Part shown: positions 1-10,354 of the stretch, in pieces
Numbering within the stretch: the first letter of the stretch is position 1
Layout: each line of letters opens with the position of its first letter
Assembly (NCBI GenBank): GCA_946803715.1
Contig: CAMPET010000014.1
Span: 82,480-108,122, forward strand
Direction of reading: 5' to 3'
Source: Beroe ovata
Lineage: Eukaryota > Ctenophora > Nuda > Beroida > Beroidae
DNA length: 25,643 bases
Notes under the pieces: generated by a model
Told to the model about the DNA's origin: nothing
What the model saw: the letters and a program-made list of their open reading frames with translations, nothing else
The model's database searches: none
Program-made: the position numbers and the translations under genes

Positions 1-34
1 ACACACACACACATACACATACACACACACACAC
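1..34. repeat. CA microsatellite
   Basis: Near-perfect (AC)n tract with two AT interruptions at the left edge; it probably continues beyond the window. Confidence 0.95.
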
Positions 35-189
35 CTGCAGTAAAGAGGAAGTAGGTGAATACCGAATTTGCCTGCTTCAACCAACAATTAATCGTCTAAT
101 AAGTTAATATCAAACACTAAATTATAATACTCGACGATGATCTCTCACACTGGTTTTAATCATGAAATCTCTATGGTGCTATCAGAAAT

Positions 190-424
190 ATTCATGAGAA
201 GTATAAATCTACAATGCATATATAATTATCATAATAACGTATATTATTTAATTAACGGTATATAGTTATTCATGATAAGTAGAAATCGATAATGCATATT
301 GTATTATCATAATAACGTATATTATTTTATTAACGGTATATAGTTATTCATGATAAGTAGAAATCGATAATGCATATTGTATTATCATAATAATGTATAT
401 TATTTTATTAACGGTATATAGTTA
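190..424. repeat. 78-bp AT-rich tandem repeat, three copies
   Basis: Three head-to-tail copies with a 78-bp period. The shared CATGA core falls at 193, 271 and 349. The second and third copies are almost identical, the first is more diverged, and the array ends at the TATATAGTTA of the last unit. It is too AT-rich to encode anything and is best read as a minisatellite. Confidence 0.9.
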
Positions 425-430
425 ACCGTA

Positions 431-484
431 AGGAGCATGAACTCCTGCGTAGTGGGCGCAGCTACCACCACTAAGCCACCGCAA
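431..484 (-). other. tRNA-like or SINE-head remnant
   Basis: On the minus strand, TGGCTTAGTGGT resembles a pol III A box. It is followed by a perfect 5-bp stem with a 7-base loop (CTGCG, loop CCCACTA, CGCAG) placed like an anticodon arm, and then by GGAG, TTCATG, CTCC, a degenerate T-arm or B box. No acceptor stem pairs and the T-loop departs from GTTCRA, so this is not a functional tRNA. It may be a decayed tRNA-derived SINE. Confidence 0.35.
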
Positions 485-2879
485 CATTTTACGCAAAGTT
501 TTAAATTCCTCTCCTTCTGAGCATAAGTTATTCCGTTGATAGTATGGGGAAAAATACACTCCCAGCCACTTTAAAAACAAATGCCACAGAGCATTTCACA
601 AAATATATAATACTCTCAAGTGGTGTCAACACGCTGTCTACATCAAAAGAGAAATTCAAACGACAGTAGAGCTATAGATAGAATAAGAAGTGCTATACGA
701 AGGATAAGAAATCATATTATTCAACGCCCATTCCATTAGATAAACTTTATCTCTGATAGGCAATTAACGGAAGCTGATTATCCGGTCCTTGACCCAGACA
801 CTCAGCAATTGCAAAGGTCTCCCACAAAACGAAATCAAGGAAACAGCTGAACTCTAATTATAATCCATCCAATCAGAGTACGTCAAGTAATTGCTAATCA
901 TCTATTATATGTACAATCTGAAGGAGCTGTAGCAACTTAGTTCACTAAACAGTTAGAGGGGAATAAGTATCGTTCGGTCTCCAGAAAGATATTATAGTAG
1001 CAACTTGGTAATTCGGTATACCTGGTACTTGGTATAGGGAGGAAACGGGCAATAATTGAGCAATTTGATTAAATGTCGTGTTCGAAATTCTCTCATGTGT
1101 CAACAATGAGATAGCGGATGACAACTGATCAATCCACGATCGGGGAATTTACACGACGCGCGCCCGTATCTTGGACCAGCATGTAAGACATTGCAATGCA
1201 TTGCACTGAAGTGGACATGGAGAACAAAGGGGGCGTGACACTGGACACAGTGATATAATTTCGACGTGGGATTTGATGAAACCAGCAACACAGGACGTAT
1301 GTTCGCAAACCAGAATATATCCACTTGATCACAATTTGGCTATTTTCTAAAATTCGCATTGAAAGACGATGTTTGCCCAGTTGTCACTTGTCAAGCTTTG
1401 TGTAGCGTTGACAAAGGAACATACCGAATATTACCTGTATAGAGTATATTTCATTTGGACAAAGGAAACGATTCATCAAATAAAATGGGCCAATTGATCA
1501 ATTTCCATCAATAGAGGGGGCACTGTTGCGAAATCGATTTGAATCAAAATTGACACAGTGGTCTATGTGCATTGTGCACGGGCATTTATGTTTATGAAGA
1601 TATTGCGATAAACAAAGAGGCTTCTATAGATATAAGGCTAGAACCTTAGAAAACCCGTCAACTGAATGAAACAATAGTAAACAATCAACTTCGGATGCGA
1701 CATGAAAGCAAAACATTTGATTGCATGATACCCCTATATCTGAGTTTGGATTATTTGTTCATAGGCCCACGTACAGAAAGTCCAAACTTACATCTGTCAT
1801 CAAAGCATCATTTAGTAATTTAGTAGACTCACACATGCATGCATGGGTAAACTGCAAACTTAACAAAATACTGGATATCGATTTTCTAATCCAAGGATCG
1901 ACAAAAGAGAGTTATGAAGCAGAACTGTGAGTCATAAGCGGTTACTGTACAGAAGCAAGGCCCTCTTTTGTCAACTGCGATGTGGATCTTTGCATCAGCC
2001 GGTGGCAAGAAAGAACGGAGGGGTTTCGGCTCACCGTACCCATCACAGCTTACAACTGCAGGACTGGGCAAACCAGAACTACGGAATTCTGAACATAACA
2101 GTTTCCCTGAGCACCTCAGTTTTCGGGAAATTGCTAAATCACACGTGCGCTGCTCACTCTTCCCTATCAACAGAGAGGGCAAAGCAATCAAAGTCCCTCA
2201 ATTGTAAATGAATGGTCCAAATGTCCGCTTAACATGCACGTGCAACGCTTCTACCTTACCAAACTACCATAGCAACAGTCCAACACTCACGCCGTGACGT
2301 ACAGACAAAGGGAGATTAACAAACTGTCACAGGGATTTATTTGTTGAGGGCATTGCGAAATCGGGCGATATCATATCACCGAACCACAAGGAGGTGAGTA
2401 ATATGAGAATTGCAAGGGGGTGTTTCTCCTTTGGTGCCTATACACTTATCAAGGGAGAAAGGTGAGACCGCATATTCTAATAACCAAATTGAATTAACCT
2501 CACTGTCGAACAGGTTCCAGAAAAAACAGCTCTTGAAGCATCAAGGCAAGTATTGATTAACATGTCCTAAGGCCAGCAAATGGAAAGCGCCTCAGTGACT
2601 CTGTGCATCGATATGCTGGCTAGTCGATCACACTTGACAGTCTTTGATAATAAATAGGATCAATAGTGCTGATAGGAACATAATGATGCATATTGTATAA
2701 TACCAATCCGTGAATTTGATCTTGTGTGACGATATTACACACACGATGCCCGATAAATTGTCTTATTAACCAGCTAAGTGACACTATTTCTGATAAAATG
2801 ATAGATAGCTAGATATAGTGGTTAGAAAAAATGATGGTTCAGCAAATTTTGGGATTACGGTGCCTGACAAAATGAAAAA
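485..2879. other. Intergenic stretch, no gene seen
   Basis: About 2.4 kb of AT-rich DNA with only short, unconvincing open frames on either strand: they have no protein-like composition, no matching splice sites and no recognisable motif. The only item worth marking is an RFX X-box-like sequence at 2263-2276. Confidence 0.6.
2263..2276. promoter_or_regulatory. X-box-like site (RFX type)
   Basis: ACTACCATAGCAAC matches the RFX consensus GTTRCCATRGCAAC at all but the first two positions. No gene start is recognised next to it, so its relevance is uncertain. Confidence 0.3.
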
Positions 2880-3303
2880 TCAATACAAACCTCGAAGTCT
2901 GGCTTCTATATAACAACGAACAGGATTTACCTGCAAAAGATGCAACAAGCATAACTTGCTGCCCCAATGTAGCAAGGAACAGTTGAGTCCATTAATAAGC
3001 TGAAAGCTTCTTATAGGTTTATACTTTATAGGTATGGGAATTCTCTTTTCCTTGTTAAAAATTGAAAAGGACAATTTAATCGTGCATCACTACTATTCCC
3101 TGTTGAGTTTGCCAAGTACCATAAATCATTATAACTTACAATAATTGGATAGTCTCACTTGTTTTAATTGAGGGATTGTTGGAAGAGTTATTGAGTATGT
3201 GCAGTACTTATCTTTACGTGTACGTGATGTATGAAATGAAATATTGCTGATATGATATCTTTTTTACCAATATCCTCTTCTTTACAAACACAGAAATTGG
3301 AAG

Positions 3304-3309
3304 TTTATT
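3304..3309 (-). terminator. Candidate polyadenylation signal
   Basis: AATAAA on the minus strand (TTTATT on plus), about 135 bases beyond the stop at 3442. It fits the 3' end of the putative small minus-strand gene. Confidence 0.3.
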
Positions 3310-3441
3310 CATTTCATGCTAGGAGCACTCTCTTAGTAACAATAGCTTCACTGGCCGACGAGAGTGTGACAAATCTCATGGTTAGTTCCAGATTGGAAAT
3401 TTCTACTTAGCTTCAAAGAGCACCCAGTTACTTAAAAAGCT

Positions 3442-3852
3442 TTAAATGGTAAACCCAAGTTTGTAATAGTTATCTATGCAAGGAAGCTGAAAGATAAGTA
3501 ATTGTTGTTTTATAGACAGATATATAATTGTTGTTTTAAAGACAGCTTGAACAGTGATGTTTGCAAGCATAAAGCAAGTATGTAATTTTCCATAGGGAAA
3601 AGTAGGGATCCCTCTTCTTAAGACCAAATCCAACACCCTTAGCTATTAACTTTGAAAGCAAACAACAGCATCACAAATAAATCATAGTACAAATCTGTAC
3701 TCACTGTTGCTATTGAATAAGGTAAAAGATTGGAATGCTCTGCAGAAGGGGGAAAGGTAGTAACATTGAGTTGCTCATGAAGTTCTGTAAACTCTGAATC
3801 AGCAAGAATAGGATCCAAATCGTCTTTTCTCTTGGGCATTGATTTCATCTAC
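3442..3852 (-). CDS. Putative small protein gene, unrecognised
   Basis: A minus-strand exon (complement 3705-3852) starts after the acceptor GACGCAG. It opens a frame at the ATG at 3848-3846, directly after an in-frame TAG, reads 48 codons of protein-like composition (MKSMPKRKDDLDP near the start) and ends at a good donor, ACA|GTGAGT, in phase 0. A phase-0 acceptor (TTATCTTTCAG) then opens complement 3442-3486, encoding a 14-residue tail with a stop, and AATAAA lies about 135 bases further on (complement 3304-3309). Another phase-0 acceptor (CATCTTTTGCAG) opens complement 2880-2930, with the alternative tail VNPVRCYIEARLRGLY and a stop. Either way the product is only about 62-64 residues. I recognise no family. 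The evidence is splice grammar only, and it could be a fragment of a longer or decayed gene. Confidence 0.3.
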
Positions 3853-5331
3853 CTGCGTCAATTCATGAACTCATGTCTCACAAGGTACTAAAGGTAATGC
3901 AAGCAACTAACTATTTCTTGGCAAGTCGTTTTTCTATTGAAAAGGTATCAACTTCTTATCAATGATCACAAAAATGGGGTTATTCAACAGAGAAGTAGTA
4001 ACAGATCACTGGTGTATTGATGAGCCAGCTGAGAAGCAGCAAGCCTTAAAAAATTCTTGACAGGGTCAATCCTAGATGGACAATCAATCAATAGATGACA
4101 CAATTAATCAATAAATGGTGAAAAATACTGTCTACATACAATGTTCAATCATCTGATGCTTTGAGATAAATGCTTCAACATTTCAGGGATAGTTGATCTT
4201 CCTATCCCAATTTCAAATTTCAAATGCTGGCAATGTGGCTATTCAGGCAAATTTTAAAAATGGCTAAATTTGGCTTCTGAGTAATATAAGAGTTTGAGAG
4301 TAAATTTAAGGTTTAGTTTGAGCAACTCAGTTTATGGAATAACAAATGGTGGTACTAAAGTACTTGTGAGTAATAGAGAATGGTTTTCGAGAAAAGGGTA
4401 CTAAATTTTCAGACTCTTTCAGCATCTTATCTTATTGTTTGTTGGTAAAATCATTGTTTTCGCTGGTCAATCGACAATCACCGTCTGGTGAGTCACGGGA
4501 AGAAGATTGGCCATCACGAATCAAGGCAGATTTCTTAATTTTCCAGAAATCAGTTTTGAGATATGGGACCCTTTCCCGGCCCAAGAATAATACTATTCTC
4601 TATTGCTGAAACATTTACATTTTTGAACGAAAGAATTTTTATATGCATTAACTTCAAACTTTTTATTGTGCATAATCCATGATCCATAATATTTGATAAT
4701 TTCATCATTCGAGGTCTTAATGCTTAGGTCTGTCAATCGATAATAGACTCTGTCGAGAATTTCGTTTCGCGCGCGCGGCGCAAACTTATTCTCAGACAGC
4801 TTTCATCAGCGGTCTGGCACAAATGCCAGCGAATAATTTTGCGCACGCAAGATAAAATTTTTGATCCAATTATTACCTGCAAATGCCAATGATTATAAAA
4901 TCAGTAAATTCGACGTCGCAATTGTCTTAGAGATACTAAGAGATGTTCATTATTAAACATTTTGCACTGGGTAAGTGCATAAATTCCGAATTTATATGCT
5001 TGATTGCTTGAATTTATCAATGATTTTTCTATTTGATATCATCTGAAGTTGCCAGATCAAGCATTCCAATATCTTTGAATAATTAAATTTTGTTCCTGAT
5101 TTATGCAACAGTGGCAATGTCATATATTCTATCTATTTATATGTAGCTATTTATATTTAGGCAATATTTTCTAAGTATATTCTATTTTAAGACTTTGAGT
5201 AATTGAAATGAATGATAATATTATGAATAATTGAATAATTGAAATTAAGGAGATTATAATACCCTGTTAGATTTAAAACCAAATTTTACTTAACTAGATT
5301 TTATCACTATTGACCTTTTGCTACATTCAAG
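3853..5331. other. Divergent intergenic region
   Basis: About 1.5 kb between the putative minus-strand small gene and the plus-strand 453-codon frame, so it would hold both promoters if both are real. It is AT-rich with no TATA box I would defend. It contains one arm of a dispersed CG-rich repeat at 4731-4822. Confidence 0.5.
4731..4822 (+). repeat. Dispersed CG-rich repeat, copy A
   Basis: This block shares long near-identical stretches with the reverse complement of 15349-15500: TCTGTCGAGAATTTCGTTTC, then a (CG)n run, GGCGCAAACTTATT, and further on CATCAGCGGTCTGGCA. The CG-rich core stands out sharply from its AT-rich surroundings. Probably a non-autonomous mobile element family. Confidence 0.7.
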
Positions 5332-6693
5332 ATGCTTGCCTACCCACTTCCACTCCAAGGGCTTCAACCTTTCACCAAACGATTTGGAGAACCACTTCAT
5401 GTTTTTCCTCAAGAGCCTAAAAAAAGAGTTGGTCATGTGCACCATCAGTCAGCTATTGAGTCCATTTCAAGTGAATCAGACGCAGATAATGATGATAAGG
5501 CTGTGACTGTCAAAGATTCACTTCATGATTTCTGCTATGATTCAGATGATGATGAGTCAGTTTCATCCACAGCAGATGATACCTGGGAAAGTAATATGAA
5601 AAAATTCCATTCACATAACTCTGACATAATTCCCAGTGATGCTCCTATTGAGACAGTTAATACTCTAAAAGCACTGAAAAATCATATTAGGACAACTGAA
5701 AAAAGATCTTTTACTAACTTGGAACGTCAGCTCTTGGGCACCATTGTAAAACATGGAATTTTGAATGGCAAGAAAGAAGAAATTGTTGAAGGAAAGTCCC
5801 AGTTAGGGGCTGATATTATAGTTAAGCAGAAAACAGAAGTTAATCATGATTCTACCCTCATGATCAGTAGTCACGAGCAAGAAGGGTTTACAGAAAATTC
5901 TCCTAAAGTTATGCTACCAGCCTATGGACTTGATACACCAGAATTATCTCAAATCAATAGGAAAATCTTGTTGCCTACACCAGGTAGTTTCAATGAAATT
6001 CCAAGAAACCATCTCAAGAATAAAAATAATCACTTTAATAGGAATCATAAGAAGCCATCCCTTTCCTTGCAACAGCAATTAGAACTGAGCAAATGCATAA
6101 AGACATTGCCATATAGCAAAAAAGTAAAATGCATACAGGGCAGTTATCATCCTGATGATGAACCTACCCTTGAAGTATTTGAATTCATGGGAAGAAAATC
6201 AAATAGAGGCCCTGGCTACGAAGATTTACTTAACAAGTTTCCAAACACTAAAAGGATTGAGGTCACTAGATATAATCATGAATCTCCCAAAAAGGGTGGC
6301 TTACATGGAAAACACAAACATATAGCCAGTAGAAAGGTTAAAGTTCAATACAAAGAAGTTAATAAAGATAACAGAGACATAGTGAGCCAGGAAAAAGATT
6401 TTTTGAATCAAGCTGATAGAAAAAGAGTAAAAACTGTCTCCAAAAACAAGGAAGAAAAAGTAGGGTGTCTCTTGGATACCATACCTAACAATCCTATGTC
6501 AAGTTATCAATCAAAGTCCAATGAGGTAAGCATAGCACCTTGTGATGTTGATTCACACAATGAAAAACCAGTGTCATATTCAATTCAATACGGAGATGAA
6601 AGGTTGGAGACATGCATTTCATCACAGGAAAAGAAGCACCAACATCCTGAAGATGCTTTAGAAACAGAAGAAGGTGAGATAGTTGATACATGA
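5332..6693 (+). CDS. Uncharacterised 453-residue acidic/lysine-rich protein
   Basis: A single uninterrupted frame of 453 codons from an ATG with A at -3 (TTCAAGATGC), the first Met after an in-frame TGA. I do not recognise the family. Residues about 45-85 are acidic and serine-rich (SISSESDADNDD, YDSDDDES), the middle and C-terminal thirds are rich in Lys, Asn and Ser, and no signal peptide or membrane segment is seen, which suggests a nuclear, largely disordered protein. It ends ETEEGEIVDT; EEGEI resembles the ARS2 recruitment motif of nuclear RNA-decay and export adaptors such as NCBP3 and ZC3H18. Codon use is AT-rich, unlike the downstream gene. A strong splice donor, GAAG|GTGAGA, lies at 6673/6674, so part of the mRNA may be spliced there in phase 1 and lose the EEGEI tail. 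Length and composition make it very likely coding; the function is inferred only from the short motif. Confidence 0.7.
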   Translation: MLAYPLPLQGLQPFTKRFGEPLHVFPQEPKKRVGHVHHQSAIESISSESDADNDDKAVTVKDSLHDFCYDSDDDESVSSTADDTWESNMKKFHSHNSDIIPSDAPIETVNTLKALKNHIRTTEKRSFTNLERQLLGTIVKHGILNGKKEEIVEGKSQLGADIIVKQKTEVNHDSTLMISSHEQEGFTENSPKVMLPAYGLDTPELSQINRKILLPTPGSFNEIPRNHLKNKNNHFNRNHKKPSLSLQQQLELSKCIKTLPYSKKVKCIQGSYHPDDEPTLEVFEFMGRKSNRGPGYEDLLNKFPNTKRIEVTRYNHESPKKGGLHGKHKHIASRKVKVQYKEVNKDNRDIVSQEKDFLNQADRKRVKTVSKNKEEKVGCLLDTIPNNPMSSYQSKSNEVSIAPCDVDSHNEKPVSYSIQYGDERLETCISSQEKKHQHPEDALETEEGEIVDT

Positions 6694-6794
6694 GATAATC
6701 TGATCTCAATGATGCTCAAAGCCTCATTATTTGCAAGATCACAGGACTTACACGTATTTGGGATTTCAACAGGTGCCAATTGAATAGATTGAAT

Positions 6795-6800
6795 ATTAAA
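6795..6800 (+). terminator. Candidate polyadenylation signal (ATTAAA)
   Basis: ATTAAA lies 102 bases after the stop of the 453-codon frame. A canonical AATAAA is also present near 7042, but that falls in the presumed 5' UTR intron of the next gene. Confidence 0.35.
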
Positions 6801-7020
6801 GTATTGGAAATTGGAACCCATGCCACATGATTAAACATGATAATTGATACTGTTTTCACGACATTTTTCTCCTTTAATTCGAAAGTTTTGATGAGAGAAA
6901 CATTTGTGTTGTGTAATCTAAACACCCACCATATCCAATATTTAATGTGTCAATCATATTTCCTAGTTCATGTCCTAATTTATTCTATTGAATACAGAAC
7001 TTCATTTCAGAGAGTTTAAG

Positions 7021-7116
7021 GTGAGTATTGATTTCCCAACAAATAAATACAGTTTTGATGAAATAATCTCCATTTTCCCATCCACTGTACCGAAGTGACA
7101 TAATTATCCTTTTCAG
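7021..7116 (+). other. Probable 5' UTR intron
   Basis: A strong donor AAG|GTGAGTATT at 7020/7021 and an acceptor CCTTTTCAG at 7116/7117 define a 96-bp intron just upstream of the ATG at 7190. This implies a non-coding first exon ending at 7020 and places the promoter of the ZC3H18-like gene between about 6700 and 7000. Confidence 0.5.
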
Positions 7117-7189
7117 GGAAATCCCAAGGAATCGTCATTTGTTTTGATCATTTCTCTTAGTTTTCATATCACGTTTTGTCACAAGTGAT

Positions 7190-10100
7190 ATGGATCCTCG
7201 TTTTCCATACCTTGCTGATGGTCAAAAAGGGGGCCCCCTAGGACCTCCTCCCCCTGATATTGTGAACCCTTTAGACCGGCTAGCTAAGCGTCCAAGAACA
7301 CAATTTCCACCTCATAGTCTCATGCCATTCCCTCATTCCCTTGTGTCTATGTCAGCAGCACAAGAAAATACCATGTCACTTAATTTTGCCCCTCCACCAC
7401 GATCTAAAATAAGCCCTCCTAATCATAGTGGTAGTCCTGTTAGAGATTCTAGTGCCAGCTCCAAAATGAATGAACAAGGTGAGTTTGCTACCTTTTGTCT
7501 CGCTATATTCTCCTAAAATATGATAATTAATTTTGTTGGGTAAGACCTTCCTAATATAGGGTCTCGCCTTATAAGGTCTCAGCGTTATCTGACTGACAAG
7601 ATCTTATGCCAGTTGTCCACTAAATTTCGTCACTTTTATCTCATAGGTATTAGCTATTCCAAATATCATCATAAAAGGAAATTACTCTCCAATTCTAAAA
7701 TGCAATCACTCTCGAATACCTAGATCAAAACTCGTCGTCTTTCAGTTCGGTATCCATTGAATTTCACTATAGACTATTTCATGATTGAAATATGAATTAT
7801 GAAATTATTTAATCTTATTGAATTTTCCACGGTACTTTGCTTTAACCAAATTTCGTGGTTCTCGTTGGAACTGAATTTCGCTTTATTTCGTTGAGTTTTC
7901 ATCCAGAAATACCTCACTACTCCTAGCTGAAATTATAAACGTGTAGTCTGTCGCCTGAACTTTAGGCTTGATTCACGTTGAAAACTTACACCGTTTTGGG
8001 TACTTACATTTACAGTTTACCTGGTCATACTTTCCGAATACTGTATAAAAGCGTTACTAATTGAAAAATATTGATATTTAATTAAACCCCGGATGTCGAA
8101 ATCATAATTACTACACGTTTACAGTTCAGATCAAAGAATCTTATTGTTAGTATTCAATTCGATTAGTTTCTGTTCACCTTCCGTTCCATCTTCTATAACT
8201 CACCGCTTTTGAAGCGAGATAGATTTCACTTTGTCAGTTTTGACATTCCACCTTCTTCATAGTTGGAAAGTGGAAAATTTGTTCCACCACTTTAAAATTC
8301 GCTCAATACCTATGATTNCGCCGAGCGTCGATCTCGCGATCGCCGGGATTCTGTCACAGGGGAATTCGATTAGTTTCAGTTCACCTTCCGTTCCATCTCG
8401 CCACTTTTGCAGCGAGATAGATATCACTTTGTCAGTTTTGACATTCCACCTTCTTCATAGTTGGAAAGTGGAAAATTCTTTCCACCACTTTAAAATTCGC
8501 TCAATACCTATGATTAAATTAACCAATTAATAATATTATGATGTCGACATATTATTGTCGAAAACTGCATCGTGTCCAAATATTCTTAGATCATTGTAAT
8601 TTCGCTTGTTTGATATTTCCAACTTGTCTGTGACTGTATCTACATCTCTACATTTCTGGGATTACCATCGATCTTTGTTCCGCTATATAATAACCATTAC
8701 CACTTCGTGGAGAATTCGAATTTAAACTCCAAGTTCCGCTCCCTGTGCGAATATCCCATCAAGCTATCTTTGATCGTTACATACCTACCCAGCCCCCCTA
8801 CATACCTAGCTCTATTACGCAGGGCAAATTTGTAATCCAAATGTCCAAACATGTTTGGATGATGTTATCATGTTTGGATGATTATCTTTAGTACATTAGA
8901 TAATATCTTTATAACATTATTTCTATAATGATAGGTAGGAGTATTTTTAATGTTCTGAAATCCAATTGTCCAAATCGTTAATCGACATCAATTCTCATTA
9001 TCATCTTAGATAGGTAGAAGCGTTTTTAGATGTACTGAATAGAAAAACATGAATTCCCATGAATTATACCATACTGTAAAATCAGTGCAATACAACATTT
9101 GCATCTAATTTCGTGCTAGTGATTTTGTTATTTTATTATTTTGTTGCAAATTGCAATCTTATTTGCTATAACGGGCTCGACACATTGTAATGATAGTAAT
9201 ATGATCGACCATGATAGTAAAGATATTTGAATATAAAAGTTGAAAATTCTTTCAATTCCGTCGTTTTCTCCGTCAGTTTTGTAGTACTACGAACAATCGA
9301 TTCAACCGATTGTTTCAAAAGCAGCAAATTCGTGTTTCCACTACATAATATCCGAGTTTCAATTGCCCAAATTGCATTTTGTAGTAAAGCAACCTAGAGC
9401 ATTTACAATCTTCGATTTGATAGATCTTTGCGATAAACGAAATCGTATAGTAGACTGCGGACTGCAATTGTTTATAGGAGTCAGCGTAGCCTGACCTCAG
9501 ATATGTCTGAGTTGAATGGTGTCAATTATGAGTGATGGAGAAAAGTGTTGTGGGTGTTTGCTTTACAGAGTTTTGTCTGAAAGAGTGACGTCAGCTTCGT
9601 AATAATGAATGGTGTAAATGTTCAGTGAGCTTAGTACTTATTAGAGTGGTGTCAATGTGAGCTAGTGCACGATTACGCTCGCGTTGATTGAGGCAACTTA
9701 CATTTTTACATACGATAATTTCTCGGATCGTAGGAAACGCATGATAGTGACGTTGTATATATATGTTTTAGTTATCATGATGGGGTATCCAGCAACTTAG
9801 TATCGAGTGTAAGTACAGTGCAGTTCAATCAATGTTTCCCTTCTGTAATTCCTTTTCTTGGATTTACTCACTTATTATTACTTAATCAAACCAACCGGTA
9901 TTCAAACTCAGCTATTTGAGAGAGTCGTTATCTTTGTACATAGATAAACGGATTTTTAGTACAGTTAATTTGGAGTATTGCTTTAGCGGCTCAATTCCTA
10001 TCACTTCAGAAAACGTTGTCGTTTGTGATGCTCCCAAAGGGGGAGAAGATGGCAGTGTTTCTGATGGCGAGGTGCCACCTCCGCCACCCCCTCCGGCGAC

Positions 10101-10312
10101 GGAAAGTGGCGGCGCCCACTCCGAGGAGGGCGAGTGTGATAGTGACCCTGAGGAGGGAGAGTTAGGAGATGTTAGTATTCGTACACACACACACACACAC
10201 ANNNNNNNNNNNNNNNNNNNNNNNNNNNNNNNNNNNNNNNNNNNNNNNNNNNNNNNNNNNNNNNNNNNNNNNNNNNNNNNNNNNNNNNNNNNNNNNNNNN
10301 NNNNNNNNNNNN

Positions 10313-10354
<42 letters not shown>

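Noticed and set aside
8319-8370. GGGAATTCGATT resembling a cloning-vector junction next to the N
   Set aside because: The first copy of the duplication also has AATTCGATT in the same place, so the EcoRI-like string is mostly genomic; vector origin is not supported.
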